Part shown: positions 9,369 through 16,744 of the stretch, in pieces
Numbering within the stretch: position 1 is the stretch's first letter
Layout: the number at the start of each line of letters is the position of its first letter
Assembly: GCF_020171525.1 (NCBI RefSeq)
Contig: NZ_JAIVAI010000001.1
Coordinates: 372,001-436,000 of the forward strand
DNA: 64,000 nt
Direction: 5' to 3'
Source: Halobacillus yeomjeoni
GTDB lineage: Bacteria > Bacillota > Bacilli > Bacillales > Halobacillaceae
Program-made: the position numbers and the translations under genes
Notes under the pieces: generated by a model
What the model was told of the DNA's origin: nothing
The model's input: the letters and a program-made list of their open reading frames with translations, nothing else
Databases searched by the model: none

Positions 9369-11093
9369 ATGCTTACTGAATTATCAATTCGTGATTTTGC
9401 TATTATCAATCAAATTTCAATTACGTTTAAAGAGGGATTGACTGTACTTACAGGTGAAACAGGGGCAGGTAAATCCATCATCATCGACGCGATTCAACTG
9501 CTTGCGGGTGGCCGTGGTTCCGTAGAGTTCGTGCGACATGGTACAAAAAAAGCAGAAATTGAAGGATTATTTACTGTAGATGATGATCACCCCGTTTTTT
9601 CTAAAGGTAAACAGTTCGGAGTGGAAATCGATGAGGACGGAATGGTGGTCTTACATAGGACAATCACCCATCAAGGGAAAAGCATATGCCGTGTCAACGG
9701 AAAATTGGTGACCTTGGCTATACTGAAAGAATTTGGACATACGTTGATTGATATACACAGCCAGCACGAAACTCAATCCCTTATGGATCCCGATCGGCAT
9801 ATTGAATTATTGGATATGTTTGCAGGTGAAGAACTCGCTGCATCGAAAAGTGAGTACAGTGAGGTATATGGTAAATACAAAAGCTTGATGAAGAGGTACA
9901 AAGAACTGAGTGAAAATGAGCAGGAAATGGCTCAGCGTTTAGACCTGCTTGATTTTCAACTGCATGAATTACAAGAAGCGAAACTCCAGCCTCATGAAGA
10001 TGATGAACTGAGTGAAGAACGTAAAAAACTTATGAATTACGAGAAAATTTATCAAGGAATTCATGATGCTTATTACTCTCTTTATGGTGAACAAAAAGGG
10101 CTTGATTGGCTCAGTCATGCAATGACATCGTTAGAAAGTACATCGGATTATGATGAATCCCTGGCAAAGATGTCCGAAGAACTCAGCAACTCTTATTACT
10201 TAATCGAAGAAATGACCTTTCAATTAAGCAGTCAAATGGCTGATCTGGAATTTGATCCTGAACGGTTGAACGAAATAGAAGCGCGGTTGAATGAATTGAA
10301 TCGCTTGAAGAAGAAATATGGAGCAACGGTCGAGGATATGCTGGAATATTCAGCAACAATAGAAGAAGAGATCGATGAGATACGCAATAAGGATTCACAC
10401 CTTTCTAAAATGGAAAATCAAATTCATGAATTAAGTCAGGACGCTGTCTTAGAAGCGAAAAATATTCATGATATCCGCCTGAATGCTTCTGAAAAACTTT
10501 CCGGCTATATCCATGAAGAATTAAAAGACTTATACTTGGAAAAAGCTTCATTTGCTGCAGAGATTGAAGTGAAAGAGGGGCGACCGAACGATCCAGTGTT
10601 TGAAGGGCGTCCAGTTCAGCTGAATTCATCAGGATTCGATATCGTTAAATTCCTCATTACGACGAACCCGGGAGAGCCATTGAAAGAATTACATAAAGTC
10701 GCTTCCGGGGGTGAAATGTCGAGGATCATGCTTGCATTAAAACGAATTTTCAGCAGGCACCAAGGGGTGACCAGCGTGATTTTTGACGAAGTAGACACGG
10801 GAGTCAGCGGGCGCGTCGCCCAGTCGATTGCTGAGAAAATCTATGGCATTTCCCAAGGCTCACAAGTATTATGCATTTCCCACCTGCCACAAGTTGCTGC
10901 CATGTCTGATACTCATGTAAGAATAGAAAAAAAAGTGGATAATGACCGGACGTTCACTGCTGTCAAAGAATTGAGTGAAGAAGAAAAAGCAGACGAGCTA
11001 TCCCGTATGATGACAGGAGCCGAATTGACTGAAACAACATTAGAGCATGCAAGAGAACTATTGGAAATGGCTGAAAAACATAAAAATAAGTAA
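9369..11093 (+). CDS. recN: DNA repair protein RecN
   Basis: A 574-residue SMC-like ATPase that acts early at double-strand breaks. Walker A GETGAGKS is near residue 33; a long central coiled coil follows; the ABC signature ASGGEMSRIMLALKR and Walker B VIFDEVDTGVSG are near 445-480, then CISHLPQVAAMSD. The ATG at 9369 is used because GAGGTGG lies ten bases upstream; an in-frame GTG at 9357 overlaps that site. I saw no LexA box upstream. A near-perfect hairpin terminates the gene. Confidence 0.96.
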   Translation: MLTELSIRDFAIINQISITFKEGLTVLTGETGAGKSIIIDAIQLLAGGRGSVEFVRHGTKKAEIEGLFTVDDDHPVFSKGKQFGVEIDEDGMVVLHRTITHQGKSICRVNGKLVTLAILKEFGHTLIDIHSQHETQSLMDPDRHIELLDMFAGEELAASKSEYSEVYGKYKSLMKRYKELSENEQEMAQRLDLLDFQLHELQEAKLQPHEDDELSEERKKLMNYEKIYQGIHDAYYSLYGEQKGLDWLSHAMTSLESTSDYDESLAKMSEELSNSYYLIEEMTFQLSSQMADLEFDPERLNEIEARLNELNRLKKKYGATVEDMLEYSATIEEEIDEIRNKDSHLSKMENQIHELSQDAVLEAKNIHDIRLNASEKLSGYIHEELKDLYLEKASFAAEIEVKEGRPNDPVFEGRPVQLNSSGFDIVKFLITTNPGEPLKELHKVASGGEMSRIMLALKRIFSRHQGVTSVIFDEVDTGVSGRVAQSIAEKIYGISQGSQVLCISHLPQVAAMSDTHVRIEKKVDNDRTFTAVKELSEEEKADELSRMMTGAELTETTLEHARELLEMAEKHKNK

Positions 11094-11120
11094 TTTGAAA
11101 GCTATTCGCAGCTGAACAAG

Positions 11121-11150
11121 AAAACGTATGGTGTACACCATACGTTTTTT
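11121..11150. terminator. Perfect 28-bp palindromic terminator after recN
   Basis: AAAACGTATGGTGT is followed at once by its exact reverse complement ACACCATACGTTTT, then TT. The T run on one side and A run on the other would allow use in either direction. Confidence 0.85.
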
Positions 11151-11191
11151 CTATCTATAGTGTTTTCATGTGTTTAAAAAATATACGATGG

Positions 11192-11222
11192 TGAATGTTT
11201 CAAAACAAGGCAAACGATACTA
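11192..11222 (+). promoter_or_regulatory. Candidate sigma-F/G promoter of spoIVB
   Basis: TGAATG at 11192-11197 and GATACTA at 11216-11222, spaced by 18 bases, resemble the forespore sigma-G pattern (about TGAATA then CATACTA). In B. subtilis spoIVB is transcribed by sigma-F and sigma-G. A TATAAT overlaps at 11221-11226 but lacks a good -35. Confidence 0.55.
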
Positions 11223-11320
11223 TAATTACTCAGATTATGCTCGTTTAAAAACTCCTCTTGAAGACCACATTATTAGTAAGCCAATTAAGTTGGTATTGGA
11301 GTGAGAAGGAGTGTGAACCC

Positions 11321-12565
11321 GTGAATCAAAGAGATAAAATAAAATATATATGTGGTTCTGTTCTCCTGCTGTTCATGCTGAGTTTACCTATTATGAGCCC
11401 CGTTCAAAATTATTTATCAATTCCTACGGAAGTGAAAGTTTCATCCCATAATTCAGCAATCCCTGTTTCGAATGGTCCAGACGAGGCCTGGACTGCATTT
11501 TCTTCAGCGAATGACCAACAAGTGTTTTACGAACTTGCAGGTGTACCGCTGAAGAAAACTGAAATCAAGGCAATGAGGGATATTCGTTTAATTCCAGGTG
11601 GACAGTCTGTCGGTGTGGAATTACACACCAAAGGCGTTTTAGTTGTAGGACACCACCTTGTCAATAAAGATGAGGAAACACGATCATCTCCCGGGGAAGA
11701 GGCGGACGTGCAAGTTGGGGATATCCTTTTAAAGGGAAACGGTCATGAGCTCAATAGCATGGAAGACTTGTCTGAATTAGTCAAACAATCAGGTAAAGGT
11801 GGAAAAGCAATTGAGTTTACGATTAAACGTGGAGAAAAAATCCTTACGACCTCTCTGAGCCCTGCATTTAACCGTCAAGAAAATGAATATCAAATAGGTC
11901 TGTATATTCGTGATTCTGCAGCTGGTATTGGAACAATGACTTTTTATCATCCGGAAAGTAAAAGATACGGTGCCTTAGGTCATGTAATATCTGATATGGA
12001 TACAAAAAAACCGATCGAAATTCATGAAGGAACCATTGTAAGGTCCCGTGTAACCTCTATTGAAAAAGGTAGTCAGGGCGTCCCGGGTGAGAAGAAAGCA
12101 AGCTTTTCAATGGAAGATGATCGACTAGGTAATATTACCAAAAATACTCCATTTGGAATTTTTGGGAAGCTCGATCATCATATGAAGAATTCTGAATTCC
12201 CCAAAGGAATTCCTGTCGGCTATGCTGAGCAAGTCGAAGAAGGGCCTGCAAAAATATTAACTGTTTTAAATGGGGAAGAGATGCAGACTTTCGACGTAGA
12301 AATTGTCAGTAACATGCCCAAGCAGACCCCTGTAACAAAAGGAATGATTGTCAAAATCACTGATCCGGAACTGTTGGAAAAAACAGGTGGAATCGTTCAA
12401 GGTATGAGCGGTAGTCCGATCATACAAAACGGTAAAATTATAGGAGCCGTTACTCACGTATTCGTCAATGATCCAACAAGTGGTTATGGCGTTCATATTG
12501 AGTGGATGCTTCAAGAAGCCGGAATTGATTTGTACCAAAATGAAGAAGAAAAGAAAGCAAGCTAA
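11321..12565 (+). CDS. spoIVB: SpoIVB peptidase
   Basis: A 414-residue forespore-secreted serine peptidase (family S55) that cleaves SpoIVFA and so triggers pro-sigma-K processing. An N-terminal membrane anchor (YICGSVLLLFMLSLPIMSP) is followed by a PDZ domain (about residues 95-185: GVELHTKGVLVVG, VQVGDILLKGNG) and the S55 catalytic domain with the nucleophile motif GIVQGMSGSPIIQNGKIIGAVTH (cited as GMSGSPIIQNGKI). The GTG at 11321 has AGAAGGAG nine bases upstream, a better fit than the first possible start at 11258. The gene lies between recN and spo0A as in B. subtilis. Confidence 0.96.
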   Translation: MNQRDKIKYICGSVLLLFMLSLPIMSPVQNYLSIPTEVKVSSHNSAIPVSNGPDEAWTAFSSANDQQVFYELAGVPLKKTEIKAMRDIRLIPGGQSVGVELHTKGVLVVGHHLVNKDEETRSSPGEEADVQVGDILLKGNGHELNSMEDLSELVKQSGKGGKAIEFTIKRGEKILTTSLSPAFNRQENEYQIGLYIRDSAAGIGTMTFYHPESKRYGALGHVISDMDTKKPIEIHEGTIVRSRVTSIEKGSQGVPGEKKASFSMEDDRLGNITKNTPFGIFGKLDHHMKNSEFPKGIPVGYAEQVEEGPAKILTVLNGEEMQTFDVEIVSNMPKQTPVTKGMIVKITDPELLEKTGGIVQGMSGSPIIQNGKIIGAVTHVFVNDPTSGYGVHIEWMLQEAGIDLYQNEEEKKAS

Positions 12566-12589
12566 AGAGCTCAAAAGGGCTCTTTTTTT
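12564..12589 (+). terminator. Rho-independent terminator after spoIVB
   Basis: AGAGC pairs with GCTCT around TCAAAAGG, followed by seven Ts. It overlaps the stop codon of spoIVB and ends just before the first 0A-like box of the spo0A control region. Confidence 0.85.
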
Positions 12590-12591
12590 CA

Positions 12592-12731
12592 TTCGACAAT
12601 ATTCGACAAACATACATATTTTATGTCGAATATTCGTGAATTATTAAGTATTTTTAAGCATTTTGAAGATAAACTCAAATTTCGAAAAAATTTTGTTATA
12701 ATGAAAAGGGGTAAATATGTTGAATGTCGAA
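12592..12731 (+). promoter_or_regulatory. spo0A control region with four 0A boxes
   Basis: Four exact copies of the Spo0A-binding core TGTCGAA occur: 12592-12598 and 12602-12608 on the minus strand, 12624-12630 and 12725-12731 on the plus strand. An extended -10 promoter, TGTTATAAT (12694-12702), lies between the third and fourth. In B. subtilis such boxes control the switch between vegetative and sporulation promoters of spo0A. I could not pick out a convincing sigma-H promoter. A small hairpin, AAGAGT/ACTCTT (12763-12778), stands directly before the ribosome binding site GGAGG. Confidence 0.8.
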
Positions 12732-12792
12732 TATAACCATTCAAGGAGAAAGAAAAAACTGGAAGAGTTAATACTCTTAAGGAGGAACATAA

Positions 12793-13572
12793 ATGGAAAA
12801 GATACAAGTATGTTTGGCTGATGACAATCGTGAATTGGTGAAGCTGTTGGAGGAATACTTTAATGATACAAATGACATTGATGTAATTGGGGTATCCTAC
12901 AATGGAAAAGACTGCTTGCAGATGGTTGAGGAAAAACGTCCTGAAGTGTTGATTCTTGATATCATTATGCCTCACCTGGATGGACTGGCTGTTTTGACGA
13001 AACTCAGAGAAATGGAAAAGCCTCCTGAGGTCATTATGCTGACAGCATTCGGACAGGAAGAAGTAACGAAAAAAGCCGTCGATCTTGGAGCAGCCTACTT
13101 CATGATGAAGCCATTCGATCTTGACCATTTAGGAGAACAAGTACGCCAGATCAAGCATGCCGGAGATCCAATCAATCGTGCGATCGGAAGCAGCTATTCC
13201 TCTACAAAATCCAAAAAGCCGGATTTGGATACGAGTATTACACACATCATCCATGAAGTCGGTGTACCCGCTCACATCAAAGGGTATCAATACTTGCGTG
13301 AAGCCATCACAATGGTCTATAACGACTTGGAGCTTTTAGGATCCATTACTAAAGTTCTTTATCCTGACATTGCTTCCAAGTATAATACGACAGCCTCTCG
13401 TGTAGAAAGAGCGATTCGTCACGCGATTGAAGTTGCTTGGAACAGGGGTAATATCGATGCTATCTCTTCCTTGTTCGGTTATACAATTTCTAATACAAAA
13501 GCGAAACCAACCAACAGTGAGTTTATTGCAATGGTCGCCGATCGTTTACGCTTAGAGCATAAAGCGAGCTGA
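12793..13572 (+). CDS. spo0A: Master sporulation response regulator Spo0A
   Basis: A 259-residue response regulator that, when phosphorylated by the phosphorelay, binds 0A boxes and starts sporulation. The receiver domain (1-125) has the acidic pocket ADDN (9-12), phospho-acceptor D56 in LILDIIMPH, the conserved Thr in MLTAFG and Lys in MMKPFD. The C-terminal effector domain (about 145-259) contains [32 protein letters not shown] (recognition helix region) and ends [22 protein letters not shown] (last residues RLRLEHKAS). The TTAAGGAGG ribosome binding site is strong. A decayed copy of the 3' end lies 440 bases downstream. Confidence 0.98.
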   Translation: MEKIQVCLADDNRELVKLLEEYFNDTNDIDVIGVSYNGKDCLQMVEEKRPEVLILDIIMPHLDGLAVLTKLREMEKPPEVIMLTAFGQEEVTKKAVDLGAAYFMMKPFDLDHLGEQVRQIKHAGDPINRAIGSSYSSTKSKKPDLDTSITHIIHEVGVPAHIKGYQYLREAITMVYNDLELLGSITKVLYPDIASKYNTTASRVERAIRHAIEVAWNRGNIDAISSLFGYTISNTKAKPTNSEFIAMVADRLRLEHKAS

Positions 13573-13650
13573 CGCGGTTTATAGTGATTCAGCTACGCAA
13601 ATTTAGCGATAAACTGTAAGCTGACTAACGTTACAACGAAAGCCTGTTAA

Positions 13651-13693
13651 GGCCCTGATTTATCGGTTATCCGATAGAGAGGGGCTTTTTTTT
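13651..13693 (+). terminator. Rho-independent terminator after spo0A
   Basis: An inner stem TATCGG-TTAT-CCGATA is stacked on GCCC/GGGC, followed by eight Ts and a G. The upstream 13580-13640 stretch also has GTTTAT/ATAAAC complementarity. Confidence 0.85.
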
Positions 13694-13696
13694 GTT

Positions 13697-14008
13697 GTGT
13701 AAACATATTTAATAACTTCGAATGGTCTTCTTAGTTAAATGGAGGCTGACGCAATCCTTAACAACTTGGATATATAGACATAAAAAAAGGGCGCAACCGT
13801 CGAAGAATGGACTTGCCACTCTTGACGGTATGCACCACTAGCCTAAACTAAGTATATCGAAAAAGTTACGGGATTTCAATATTTTACTTCTGTCCAATTT
13901 TTGGGAAAGCTCGTTTGAGTGATGCGTCCGCAAATAGAAGGGCACATCCGGTTAAATTATGGAAAAACAAGACTACAAATAGAACTTTTAAGTATACAGA
14001 AAGCCTAT
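13697..14008. other. Gene-poor stretch downstream of spo0A
   Basis: About 310 bases with no ORF I can support. The only structure noted is an imperfect inverted repeat at about 13797-13831 (ACCGTCGAAGA against TCTTGACGGT). The stretch leads into a decayed copy of the spo0A 3' end and may be the remainder of a duplication or deletion. Confidence 0.5.
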
Positions 14009-14078
14009 TGAAACCAGCCAACAGAGAGTTTATCGCAATGGTGCCGTTCGCTTACGTTTAGAACATAAAGCTTCCTAA
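14009..14078 (+). pseudogene. Remnant of a second spo0A 3' end
   Basis: These 70 bases match the last 70-odd bases of spo0A (13505-13572) with scattered substitutions. Translation gives KPANREFIAMV, then after a missing base in the next codons, [11 protein letters not shown] followed by a stop; intact Spo0A ends [22 protein letters not shown]. The break in frame and lack of the rest of the gene show it is not functional. It is probably what is left of a tandem or transferred spo0A-like gene. Confidence 0.8.
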
Positions 14079-14163
14079 AAGAAAAAATCTCCGTCTTTTC
14101 TTTTGCTCATTTTTGTTCTTCCGGTAAAGATGTGATTAAAGGAAAATTTTATATGACATTTCA

Positions 14164-14442
14164 TCAAGCTATAATCTTTTGTATTGATTCCGCCATTCTT
14201 TCATCATCATAAACCCCTCGATCTATATCATTCAGGTATGGGGAAAGGTGGTTATACGCTTGATCATCAATTAGCTCTACGCCGTCCCTTTTCACAATCC
14301 TATAACAAAAGGGTAAATCCAAGTATTGTATGATGATATATCGATGACCTGAGCACTTATACGTGCATGTAATTTTAATATCGCTGTTCATCGGGTAGAA
14401 TCTGCCGCCACCAAGACCATCTCTTCTATATACCAGCACCCG
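14164..14442 (-). CDS. Hypothetical protein, 92 residues
   Basis: I do not recognise this protein. It is mixed in character, with a central CTYKCSGHRYIIIQYLDLPFC segment (cited as TYKCSGHRYIIIQYL) containing three cysteines, FCYRIVKRDG, and a charged C-terminal helix (DDERMAESIQKII). No signal peptide or membrane segment is seen. I place the start at the GTG at 14442, because AAGGTGG lies eight bases upstream; the frame is open to 14451. It stands alone on the minus strand between the spo0A remnant and the aspartokinase gene. Confidence 0.6.
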   Translation of the reverse strand, partial: RVLVYRRDGLGGGRFYPMNSDIKITCTYKCSGHRYIIIQYLDLPFCYRIVKRDGVELIDDQAYNHLSPYLNDIDRGVYDDERMAESIQKIIA

Positions 14443-14635
14443 AATCACCACCTTTTTTTCAACATTTTCATAAGAATTCTGACACTATTATACAATACCC
14501 GTGAAACAAATGTGAAAACTTAATTGGAAATAATTATTTTTAAATTTTTCGAAATTTTTGGTTCAATTCATTGTCGTATTTATGGTACAATTCTAAATTA
14601 TTAAATGCTTTTATACATTAATGGGGTGTTGCGAA

Positions 14636-16006
14636 ATGAAAGTAGTCAAGTTTGGTGGTAGTTCTGTAGCTAATGGTGAACAAATTAAAAAAATTACAAA
14701 TATTATACATGCAGACATTGAAAGAAGAATTGTGGTCGTTTCTGCACCAGGAAAGCGTTATAGCGAAGACGTGAAAGTGACGGACTTGTTAATTCAATTA
14801 GGTGAGACTATTCGTGATGGGGGAAAGTATGATGAAGTTTATGATTGGATAATGGGAAGGTTTCAATCGATCATTGATGAACTCGAAATTCCCCAGGAGG
14901 TTTATCATACCATCAATAAAAAAATTGATGCTTCGATACAACATGTAATAGAAGAAGGAGAAAGAGGGCTCGATGCCCTTAAAGCATGTGGTGAAGATGG
15001 TGCTGCTCTGCTGGTCAGTGCTTATTTGAATCAAAGTGGTTTGGATGCTGCTTATGTTAATCCAAGTGAAGCTGGAATCGTTGTCAGGGATCAACCGGGA
15101 GGAGCATTGGTGTTAGAAGAAAGTTTCGAACGACTTTATCAACTGAGAGAGCGCTCAGAAGTGTTAGTCATCCCGGGTTTTTTTGGGTTCACGCCCGAAG
15201 AAAAACTAGTCACATTTTCCCGGGGAGGATCCGATATTACAGGGTCCATCGTCGCGGCAGGAGTAAAAGCAGATCTATATGAGAATTTCACTGATGTAGA
15301 TTCAGTATTCAGTGTAAATCCCATGTTAGTTGATAATCCTCAGCCGATGACCTCTTTGACTTACCGTGAGATGAGGGAGCTTTCTTATGCAGGTTTTACG
15401 GTATTTCATGATGAGGCCTTAATTCCTGCGGTAAAAGCTAAAATCCCAGTTTGTATAAAAAACACAAATAACCCTTCGGCCCCCGGTACGATGATTGTAT
15501 CTGAATTGGAAGACAGGGAGAGAGATGTTGTTGGGATTGCAAGTGATTCTGGATTCTTGAACATTTATGTCAGCAAGTTCTTGATGAACAGAGAAATTGG
15601 ATTTGGCCGGCGTCTGCTGCAAATTTTAGAAGACGAAGGGGTATCCTTTGAACATGCGCCATCAGGAATAGATGATATGTCAGTAATTTTACGTGAACAT
15701 CAACTTCCGCCAGAAAAAGAGAGCATCGTTTTGAAAAGGATCAAAGATGAATTGGAAGTGGATACAGTGCTCATTGAAAGAGGTATGGCGCTGATTATGA
15801 TCGTTGGTGAAGGGATGAACCATAACATAGGAATGGCAAGCCGGGCAGCGACAGCTTTTCGGGAAGCTCAAGTAAATATTGAAATGATTAACCAGGGCTC
15901 ATCGGAAGTCTCTATGATGTTCGGAGTCAAATCCTCTGGGCTTCCTGCAGCCGTCCGATCTTTATATCGTACCTTTTTCCAAGAAGAAAAAGTGAAGCAG
16001 TCATAG
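14636..16006 (+). CDS. Aspartate kinase (YclM/ThrD type)
   Basis: A 456-residue aspartokinase phosphorylating aspartate at the entry to lysine, threonine, methionine and diaminopimelate synthesis. The N-terminus MKVVKFGGSSVANGEQIKK is the kinase signature; the catalytic region continues with FSRGGSDITGSIVAAGV (residues about 196-212) and YENFTDVDSVFSVNP. Two ACT domains make up the C-terminal third (FLNIYVSKFL, ALIMIVGEGMNHNIGMAS). The ATG at 14636 has GGGGTG before it. Of the three B. subtilis isozymes it looks most like YclM. I found no lysine riboswitch in the 190-base leader. The terminator overlaps the stop codon. Confidence 0.9.
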   Translation: MKVVKFGGSSVANGEQIKKITNIIHADIERRIVVVSAPGKRYSEDVKVTDLLIQLGETIRDGGKYDEVYDWIMGRFQSIIDELEIPQEVYHTINKKIDASIQHVIEEGERGLDALKACGEDGAALLVSAYLNQSGLDAAYVNPSEAGIVVRDQPGGALVLEESFERLYQLRERSEVLVIPGFFGFTPEEKLVTFSRGGSDITGSIVAAGVKADLYENFTDVDSVFSVNPMLVDNPQPMTSLTYREMRELSYAGFTVFHDEALIPAVKAKIPVCIKNTNNPSAPGTMIVSELEDRERDVVGIASDSGFLNIYVSKFLMNREIGFGRRLLQILEDEGVSFEHAPSGIDDMSVILREHQLPPEKESIVLKRIKDELEVDTVLIERGMALIMIVGEGMNHNIGMASRAATAFREAQVNIEMINQGSSEVSMMFGVKSSGLPAAVRSLYRTFFQEEKVKQS

Positions 16007-16025
16007 ACTGCTTCACTTTTTTTGT
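15991..16025. terminator. Bidirectional terminator between aspartokinase and exonuclease genes
   Basis: AGTGAAGCAGT pairs with ACTGCTTCACT around CATAG, with TTTTTTTG after it and an A-rich run before it. It contains the aspartokinase stop codon and serves two convergent genes. Confidence 0.88.
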
Positions 16026-16744
16026 TGATTGAGCTTGTATTGTAATTCTTCAAGAGTTTGAACTTCTTCTTCAAGCGATTTGGAGAGCAGGAATCGGTAC
16101 AGCTCTGCTGTCATGATTGCATCATTCAAGGCATGGTGTCGATCTCTTTTTTCTATGCCGAGATGCCTTAGCAATGGATCGAGTTGGTGCCTTACATTGG
16201 GAAGCAGCCACTGCGCCATTTTTTGGGAATCAATCACAGGTGGATTGTAGTCTGGAAGCTTCCACCTTTTCAACATCGTTTGTAAAAAACGCATATCAAA
16301 TTTCGCAGGGTGGGCAACTAATACTGAACCTTCACTGAATTCCATGAAGTTACTGAAAGCTTCAATAAACGGACTTGCATTATTGAGTTGATCCCTCGTT
16401 AACCCTGTCAACTTTAACGTGTGATTGTTCACTCGTCGAACAGGACGAACAATTTGGTGGAAGGTTTTGCGATGGCATGCATCTTGACCTTCCAACCGGA
16501 CAGCGCCTATGGAAATCACTTCATGACCAATTTCAGGGAGAAACCCTGTCGTCTCCAAGTCAAAAATGGTAAAATCTAAATTTTTCAAGTGTTCCTGTCC
16601 GATATTTGGGTCAGGTTCATGTGAATTTAATTTCTCTTCTAACTGCTTATATGTGTTCCATTGGAAATAAGGTCTGATTTTCATCTGAAATCTTGGCTTT
16701 TCATAAAGAAAATATTTAAAAATTTGTAAGTCGACAGGTAACAT
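16013..16744 (-). CDS. DnaQ-like 3'-5' exonuclease
   Basis: A 243-residue protein with a DEDDh exonuclease domain, like the epsilon subunit/PolC proofreading domain. FTIFDLETTGF gives the first Asp/Glu pair near residue 58; VAHPAKFDMRFL gives the second motif and HHALNDAIMTAELY the final His and Asp. The N-terminal 50 residues are extra to the core fold. Its start overlaps by one base the stop of the upstream cNMP/CBS/nucleotidyltransferase gene, so the two are translationally coupled. The substrate is unknown. Confidence 0.88.
   Translation of the reverse strand: MLPVDLQIFKYFLYEKPRFQMKIRPYFQWNTYKQLEEKLNSHEPDPNIGQEHLKNLDFTIFDLETTGFLPEIGHEVISIGAVRLEGQDACHRKTFHQIVRPVRRVNNHTLKLTGLTRDQLNNASPFIEAFSNFMEFSEGSVLVAHPAKFDMRFLQTMLKRWKLPDYNPPVIDSQKMAQWLLPNVRHQLDPLLRHLGIEKRDRHHALNDAIMTAELYRFLLSKSLEEEVQTLEELQYKLNQQKK

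Noticed and set aside
13797-13831. Inverted repeat ACCGTCGAAGA/TCTTGACGGT as a terminator or IS end
   Set aside because: It is imperfect, lacks a T run, and has no partner repeat or target duplication nearby.
14443-14635. Possible lysine riboswitch in the aspartokinase leader
   Set aside because: The AT-rich 190-base leader lacks the L-box core motifs and any clear terminator hairpin.
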